From: Actinomycetes bacterium
Lineage (GTDB): Bacteria; Actinomycetota; Actinomycetes; Mycobacteriales; Mycobacteriaceae
Assembly: GCA_023460175.1 (NCBI GenBank)
Contig: JAEWRC010000231.1
Coordinates: 1 to 10,424 of the forward strand
Reading direction: 5' to 3'
DNA length: 10,424 bases
The notes beneath the pieces are model-generated. The model did not search any database, was not told the origin of the DNA, and worked only from the letters and a program-made list of their open reading frames with translations. The translations under genes were made by a program, and so were the position numbers. Of this stretch, positions 7,277 to 10,424 are shown piece after piece (the stretch's first letter is position 1; each line of letters begins with the position of its first letter).

Positions 7277-8028
7277 CCGTACCGGCGGATGCGCCGCATC
7301 CGTTGCTTGTGCAGTTGACGGCCCTGAACAGGTTCCGGATCTACGTCGACATCGCGATCGTCATCGTGGTGCTCGCGCTGACCAATCTGATCGCGCACTT
7401 CACCACGCCGTGGGCCAACATCGCCACCGTGCCGGCGGCCGCCGTCGGACTGCTGATCCTGGTGCGCTCGCGCGGGCTGGGCTGGGCCGAGCTGGGGCTG
7501 GGCCGCGAACACTGGAAGTCCGGCGCCGGCTACGCGCTGGCCGCGGTGACGGTGGTCGGCTCGGTCATCGCCATCGGGGTGTTGCTGCCGATGACGCGGC
7601 CGATGTTCCTCAACAACAACTACGCGACGCTGTCCGGCGCGCTGATCGCCTCGATGGTCATCATCCCGCTGCAGACCGTCATCCCCGAGGAACTGGCGTT
7701 CCGCGGCGTCCTGCAGGGCGCGCTGACCCGGGCGTGGGGTTTCCGCGGCGTCGCGGCGGCGGGGTCGCTGCTGTTCGGGCTGTGGCACATCGCGACGTCG
7801 ATGGGCCTGACCGCGAGCAACGTGGGCTTCACCCGGCTGTTCGGCGGCGGCGTCGTCGGCATGCTCATCGGGATCGTCGGCGCGGTGCTGGTGACCGCGG
7901 CCGCGGGCTTCGTCTTCACCTGGCTGCGCAACCGCAGCGGCAGCATCATCGCGCCGATCGCGCTGCACTGGTCGCTCAACGGCATGGGGGCGCTGGCGGC
8001 CGCGTTGGTGTGGCACGGCACGTTCTGA
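7261..8028 (+). CDS. CPBP-family intramembrane metalloprotease
   Basis: The 255-residue polytopic membrane protein carries all the CPBP (Abi/Rce1-like) motifs: EELAFRG with E143, E144 and R148; FGLWH with H176; and ALHWSLN with H236 and N240. In Rce1-type enzymes the Glu pair and the His/Asn residues form the active site inside the membrane. Hydrophobic segments lie near 30-47, 52-68, 89-110, 124-141, 163-180, 195-220 and 240-252. Bacterial members process peptides or membrane proteins; the substrate here is unknown. ATG 7261 is the only good in-frame start, yet the sequence before it (CACGGCCGTCACGCCC) has no purine-rich ribosome site. It follows the phosphoketolase by 89 bases and precedes the Acg-type gene by 81. 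Its length and orientation relative to apa fit Rv1863c of M. tuberculosis, from memory. Confidence 0.9.
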   Translation: MSSAVAVPADAPHPLLVQLTALNRFRIYVDIAIVIVVLALTNLIAHFTTPWANIATVPAAAVGLLILVRSRGLGWAELGLGREHWKSGAGYALAAVTVVGSVIAIGVLLPMTRPMFLNNNYATLSGALIASMVIIPLQTVIPEELAFRGVLQGALTRAWGFRGVAAAGSLLFGLWHIATSMGLTASNVGFTRLFGGGVVGMLIGIVGAVLVTAAAGFVFTWLRNRSGSIIAPIALHWSLNGMGALAAALVWHGTF

Positions 8029-8038
8029 CGCGGGCGAA

Positions 8039-8052
8039 AGGACCAATGTCCC
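8039..8052 (+). promoter_or_regulatory. DosR-like binding site upstream of the Acg-type gene
   Basis: The sequence AGGACCAATGTCCC has the half-site layout of the dormancy-regulator box, GGGAC-N4-GTCCC, with one mismatch in the outer G of the first half and perfect GGAC/GTCC symmetry. It sits 58 bases before the start of a gene from a family (Rv2032, Rv3127, Rv3131) known to be in the DosR regulon of M. tuberculosis. The flanking TTS/SAA part of the 20-base consensus is poorly matched. Confidence 0.55.
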
Positions 8053-8109
8053 GCGATCGGTGACCATTGAGCGGTGGCACCCCGAACGCTGCGGTGACAG
8101 GCTGGATTC

Positions 8110-9108
8110 ATGGAAAACCAGCTCCCGGACGAGACCACCGTCCTGGCCGCGCTCGCGCTGGCCATCCGGGCGCCCTCGATCCACAACACCCAGCCCTGGG
8201 ACTGGCGGATCGGCGACGACACCGTGCAGCTCTACGCCGACACCGCACGTCATCTGCCGCACACGGATCCGGCTCGGCGCGACCTGATCCTGAGCTGCGG
8301 GGCCACCCTGCAGCACTTCACCGTGGCGCTGGCCGCGCTCGGTTGGCAGACCCATGTGCACCGGCTGCCCAACCCCGACGAACCCGATCATCTGGCCAGC
8401 GTGGAGATCTGCGGGCCGGGCGGCAGCCAGCAGGACATCGCGCTGGCGGCGGCCATCCCGCGGCGGCGCACCGACCGGCGGGTCTACAGCTCGTGGCCCG
8501 TGCCGGCCGGGGACATCGCCCTGATGGCGTCGCGGGCGGCGCGCAGCGGGGTCATGCTGCGCCACGTGGAGTCACCGGCGCGGCTGGCGGCGATCGTCGC
8601 CGGCGCGGTGCACGAACACTCCCAGGACGTCGACTACATCGCGGAGCTGTCGATGTGGAGCGGGCGCTACGGCGCGCTGGCGGGGGTGCCCGCCCGCAAC
8701 ACCCCGGCGACGGAGGCGCACTCACCGGTACCGGGGCGGGTGTTCGCCTCCCCCGCGCTGGCCCAACCCGCGGGCGCGGCGGCCGATCTGGACGCCGGGG
8801 TGGTGCTGGCCCTCGGTACGGCCGGCGACGACCCGGTGTCGGTCCTGCGGGCCGGCGAGGCCACCGCGCTGGTGTTGCTGACCGCGACGGCCCTCGGGCT
8901 GTCCAGCTGCCCGATCACCGAGCCGTTGGAGCTGCCGAGCACCCGGGAGTTGGTGCGCAACACCGTGTTGGACCGCGATTGCGTGCCGCAGATGCTGCTG
9001 CGGGTCGGCTGGGCGCCGCTGAACGCAGACCCGCTGCCGGCGGCGCCCCGTCGTCCGCTCACCGAGGTGGTGCGGCGGCTCGACGGGACGCCGATCGGCG
9101 CGCCTTAG
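8110..9108 (+). CDS. Acg-family nitroreductase-like flavoprotein
   Basis: The 332-residue protein matches the mycobacterial Acg group in length (Rv2032 and Rv3131 are 331-332) and in its signature APSIHNTQPW (21-30), followed by RDLILSCGATLQHF. The later SSCPITEPLEL and CVPQMLLRVGWAP segments fit the second nitroreductase-like half. These proteins resemble an FMN nitroreductase dimer fused into one chain. Structural work on Acg members showed a lid closing the flavin site and suggested flavin storage or redox roles rather than ordinary nitroreduction. The start ATG 8110 has CAGG about 8 bases upstream, a weak ribosome site. A DosR-like box at 8039-8052 suggests induction by hypoxia, nitric oxide or carbon monoxide. 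It converges on the GlsB-like gene with only 14 bases between stops. I do not assign which of the paralogues it is. Confidence 0.9.
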   Translation: MENQLPDETTVLAALALAIRAPSIHNTQPWDWRIGDDTVQLYADTARHLPHTDPARRDLILSCGATLQHFTVALAALGWQTHVHRLPNPDEPDHLASVEICGPGGSQQDIALAAAIPRRRTDRRVYSSWPVPAGDIALMASRAARSGVMLRHVESPARLAAIVAGAVHEHSQDVDYIAELSMWSGRYGALAGVPARNTPATEAHSPVPGRVFASPALAQPAGAAADLDAGVVLALGTAGDDPVSVLRAGEATALVLLTATALGLSSCPITEPLELPSTRELVRNTVLDRDCVPQMLLRVGWAPLNADPLPAAPRRPLTEVVRRLDGTPIGAP

Positions 9109-9138
9109 GCCTTGCGGACCGTTTAGGCCTTGCGGACC
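9105..9138. repeat. 18-base-period tandem duplication across two convergent gene ends
   Basis: TTAGGCCTTGCGGACC occurs at 9105-9120 and again, without change, at 9123-9138, separated by two bases. The first copy contains the TAG stop of the Acg-type gene (9106-9108). The second contains the stop and last codons of the GlsB-like gene on the other strand (9123-9125 onward). AGGCCT in each copy is self-complementary, but there is no T-tract to make a terminator. Confidence 0.9.
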
Positions 9139-9443
9139 TTGCCGACTATCCAGAGCAGGATCACCGCGCCCAGGATCGCGGTGAACAGCGTGAACCACCA
9201 ACCGCCGCTGGCGGTGTCGAGGAAGAAGCTGAGCAGGAAGCCACCGATGAGCGCCCCGACGATACCGACGACGATGTTCATCAGGATGCCCGAGCCGCTG
9301 CCCTTGACGATCTTGCCCGCGATCCACCCGGCGATCGCGCCGATGATGATGTAGCCGATCCAGCCCACGCTGGTCAGCGTCGTCGAACGGGCGAGGATGT
9401 CGACGGCTCCCGTGGCCAGGTTCGAAACGAGTGCTGTATCCAT
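9123..9443 (-). CDS. GlsB/YeaQ/YmgE-family small stress membrane protein
   Basis: The 106-residue protein is nearly all membrane: helices at about 27-46 (WIGYIIIGAIAGWIAGKIV), 53-74 (GILMNIVVGIVGALIGGFLL) and 82-101 (WWFTLFTAILGAVILLWIVG), with a basic tail (KVRKA). Gly-rich helices with GWIAGKI followed by a KGSGSG loop and GIVGALIGGFL are the signature of the family once called transglycosylase-associated proteins. Members are often stress-induced; their molecular function is not settled. The start is firm: GAGGAGG lies 5 bases before ATG 9443. Beside apa and in the same orientation, it holds the position of Rv1861 (about 101 residues, from memory). It is separated from apa by a strong terminator, so it likely has its own promoter in 9444-9530. 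Confidence 0.9.
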   Translation of the reverse strand: MDTALVSNLATGAVDILARSTTLTSVGWIGYIIIGAIAGWIAGKIVKGSGSGILMNIVVGIVGALIGGFLLSFFLDTASGGWWFTLFTAILGAVILLWIVGKVRKA

Positions 9444-9492
9444 CAGGTCCTCCTCGTTGTGTCAGATCCGGCGGAAGCGGGATCTTTGCTCA

Positions 9493-9498
9493 GATATA
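9493..9498 (-). promoter_or_regulatory. Weak candidate -10 element for the GlsB-like gene
   Basis: The minus strand reads TATATC followed by T, an AT-rich hexamer about 50 bases before ATG 9443 in an otherwise GC-rich stretch. It departs from TANNNT at the last base in this register and has no clear -35. It is the best promoter-like patch in the gap between the apa terminator and the gene. Confidence 0.25.
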
Positions 9499-9529
9499 CC
9501 TGGTCCGGGTAACGATTGGGTCGTCATCA

Positions 9530-9583
9530 GGGAACAAAAGCCCAAACCCCGATCCGCCGGTGGCGGGATCGGGGTTTGCGGGC
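9530..9583 (-). terminator. apa: Intrinsic terminator downstream of apa
   Basis: Arms at 9543-9555 and 9566-9578 form a perfect 13-pair stem (CAAACCCCGATCC with its complement). The loop can tighten by three more G-C pairs with one bulged base. On the minus strand the stem is followed at once by GGGCTTTTGTTCCC (9543-9530), a T-rich run. It begins 22 bases after the apa stop, which is the classical geometry for factor-independent termination. Confidence 0.85.
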
Positions 9584-9599
9584 GTGAATACTGCGGCGA

Positions 9600-10424
9600 T
9601 CAGGCCGGCGGCGTCATCTCCGGGACCGGGGTCTCGACCGGCACCGGGACACCGACCTCGCTGCGACCCGGCACCGGTGCGGGCGCATTCGGGTCCGCGG
9701 GCGGCGGCGGGGGCGCATTCGGGTCCGCGGGCGGCGGCGGGGGCGCGTTCGGATCCGCGGGGGCCGGTGCCGGCGCGTTCGGATCGGCCGGCGGTGCAGC
9801 CGGTGCCGGCGGCGGGGTCCACGGGCGGATCGAGTTGGCCAGCGCCTGAGCGGCTTCCTTGTCGACCGGATCGTTCGAGGTGCCCAACCACACGACGAAC
9901 CAGCGCTCGTTGCGCTGACCGCGCGGCGCGTTGGCGGCCGCGTCGCCGACCACGCCGGCCCAGATCTGACCGTTGGGCTTGGCGGTGTCGGTGAACTTCA
10001 CCTCGTAGAAGGAGGCGGAGCCGGGCATCCCGTCCGCGTCGAGCGGGACGGTCTCCTGGTTGAGGCGGGTACCGGCGAAGGGCATGAAGAACTCACCCAT
10101 GTCGGAGGCCAGCCGCGCCGCGGCCTTCTCGTTGTCCGGCTCGGCGCCGGCGAACAGCTTCAGGTCCAGCCGGCCCAGCAGGATGCTGGTGTCGGTGGCG
10201 GCCGGGGCCGGCTCGCCGGGAGCGACCTCCGGGGCCTCCTTGGTCAGCAGCGCCTGCCCGTAGTTGAGCCGGCTCGCATCGCCGACGACCCAACCGCCCG
10301 GCACGACGTAGCTGAAACCGCCCGCGGCGTTGTCGACGCGGCCCGGCTCGGGGGCGGGCGGGGCCTCGGGATCAGCCGGCGGCGCATTGGGATCCGCCGG
10401 GGGCGCGTTCGGGTCCGCCGGGGG
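9600..10424 (-). CDS. apa: Alanine- and proline-rich secreted protein Apa (fibronectin-attachment protein), N-terminus missing (right edge)
   Basis: The open frame enters from the right edge and ends at TGA 9600-9602, giving 274 residues without the signal peptide. It opens with a Pro-rich run of ADPNAPP units. From about residue 29 the globular domain starts (GRVDNAAGGFSY, then VPGGWVVGDASRLNYGQALL) and runs through GRLDLKLFAGAEPDNEKAAARLASDMGEFF and NQETVPLDADGMPGSASFYEVKF. It includes RWFVVWLGTSNDPVDK, and RWFV is the known fibronectin-binding core of this family. The tail has four ADPNAP-based 10-residue units and ends VETPVPEMTPPA. Apa is secreted and surface-associated, mannosylated on Thr residues in M. 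tuberculosis, and an immunodominant antigen that binds fibronectin and lung surfactant protein A. Thr in the ETP and MTP of the tail are candidate mannosylation sites. A strong terminator follows. Confidence 0.95.
   Translation of the reverse strand, partial: PPADPNAPPADPNAPPADPEAPPAPEPGRVDNAAGGFSYVVPGGWVVGDASRLNYGQALLTKEAPEVAPGEPAPAATDTSILLGRLDLKLFAGAEPDNEKAAARLASDMGEFFMPFAGTRLNQETVPLDADGMPGSASFYEVKFTDTAKPNGQIWAGVVGDAAANAPRGQRNERWFVVWLGTSNDPVDKEAAQALANSIRPWTPPPAPAAPPADPNAPAPAPADPNAPPPPPADPNAPPPPPADPNAPAPVPGRSEVGVPVPVETPVPEMTPPA
9669..9788 (-). repeat. apa: Four 30-base tandem units in the Apa C-terminal tail
   Basis: Four adjoining units of exactly 30 bases (9788-9759, 9758-9729, 9728-9699, 9698-9669) encode ADPNAP followed by PAPAP, PPPPP or APVPG-like residues. 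The two middle units are nearly identical in DNA. The motif is the same ADPNAP found before the globular domain. Confidence 0.9.
10356..10424 (-). repeat. apa: 21-base tandem units in the Apa N-terminal Pro-rich region
   Basis: Three units of 21 bases (10418-10398, 10397-10377, 10376-10356) encode ADPNAPP, ADPNAPP and ADPEAPP. More copies may lie beyond the window edge. The unit is shorter than the 30-base one in the tail. Confidence 0.85.

Noticed and set aside
6949..8565. 538-codon minus-strand frame across phosphoketolase end, CPBP and Acg-type start
   Set aside because: It crosses three genes and two intergenic gaps and has Gln/Arg/His-rich composition; chance opening in GC-rich DNA.
9105..9138. 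Bidirectional terminator between the convergent genes
   Set aside because: The only pairing is between self-complementary AGGCCT hexamers with a 12-base loop and no T-tract; the repeat is direct, not inverted.
9681..9803. CRISPR-like or intergenic array from the regular 30-base repeats
   Set aside because: Units are adjoining, in frame and encode ADPNAP in Apa; there are no unique spacers.

Overview
The base composition (very GC-rich, GC at third codon positions) and the gene content point to a Mycobacterium/Mycolicibacterium chromosome. The clearest anchors are an Apa (fibronectin-attachment protein, Rv1860-type) gene cut by the right edge, a GlsB/YeaQ-type small membrane protein beside it (the place of Rv1861), and a thiolase-like protein plus a double CoA-transferase that match the Rv1867/Rv1866 pair in architecture and length. 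These comparisons are from memory of the M. tuberculosis gene order, not from a search.

Layout. Bases 1-4551 are a minus-strand block. A double-length family III CoA-transferase (4551-2203) is followed 48 bases later by a thiolase-like protein type 1 (2154-667), and then by an NAD-binding epimerase-like gene (579-1) cut by the left edge. The first two look like an operon acting on an acyl-CoA whose identity cannot be read from the sequence. The 139-base divergent gap (4552-4690) holds a good dyad over the probable promoter of the CoA-transferase. Bases 4691-9108 are a plus-strand block: a phosphoketolase, a CPBP-family membrane protease and an Acg-type nitroreductase-like flavoprotein. A DosR-like site lies 58 bases upstream of the flavoprotein start. 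Bases 9123-10424 return to the minus strand with the GlsB-like protein and Apa. Apa is followed by a strong hairpin and T-rich tract that read as its terminator.

Taken together, conserved housekeeping and antigen neighbours (Apa/GlsB on one side, the CoA-transferase/thiolase-like pair on the other) flank a plus-strand segment whose contents fit energy and redox adjustment under low oxygen or stress. Phosphoketolase makes acetyl phosphate from sugar phosphates, and the Acg-type protein appears to carry a dormancy-regulator site. I see no mobile element, phage gene, CRISPR array, tRNA or rRNA. No intergenic gap exceeds 160 bases. I do not see a wholly new system. The best leads are the DosR-like site, the dyad at 4570-4595, the one-active-half CoA-transferase, the DPNAP repeats on both sides of the Apa domain, and an 18-base duplication spanning two convergent stop codons.
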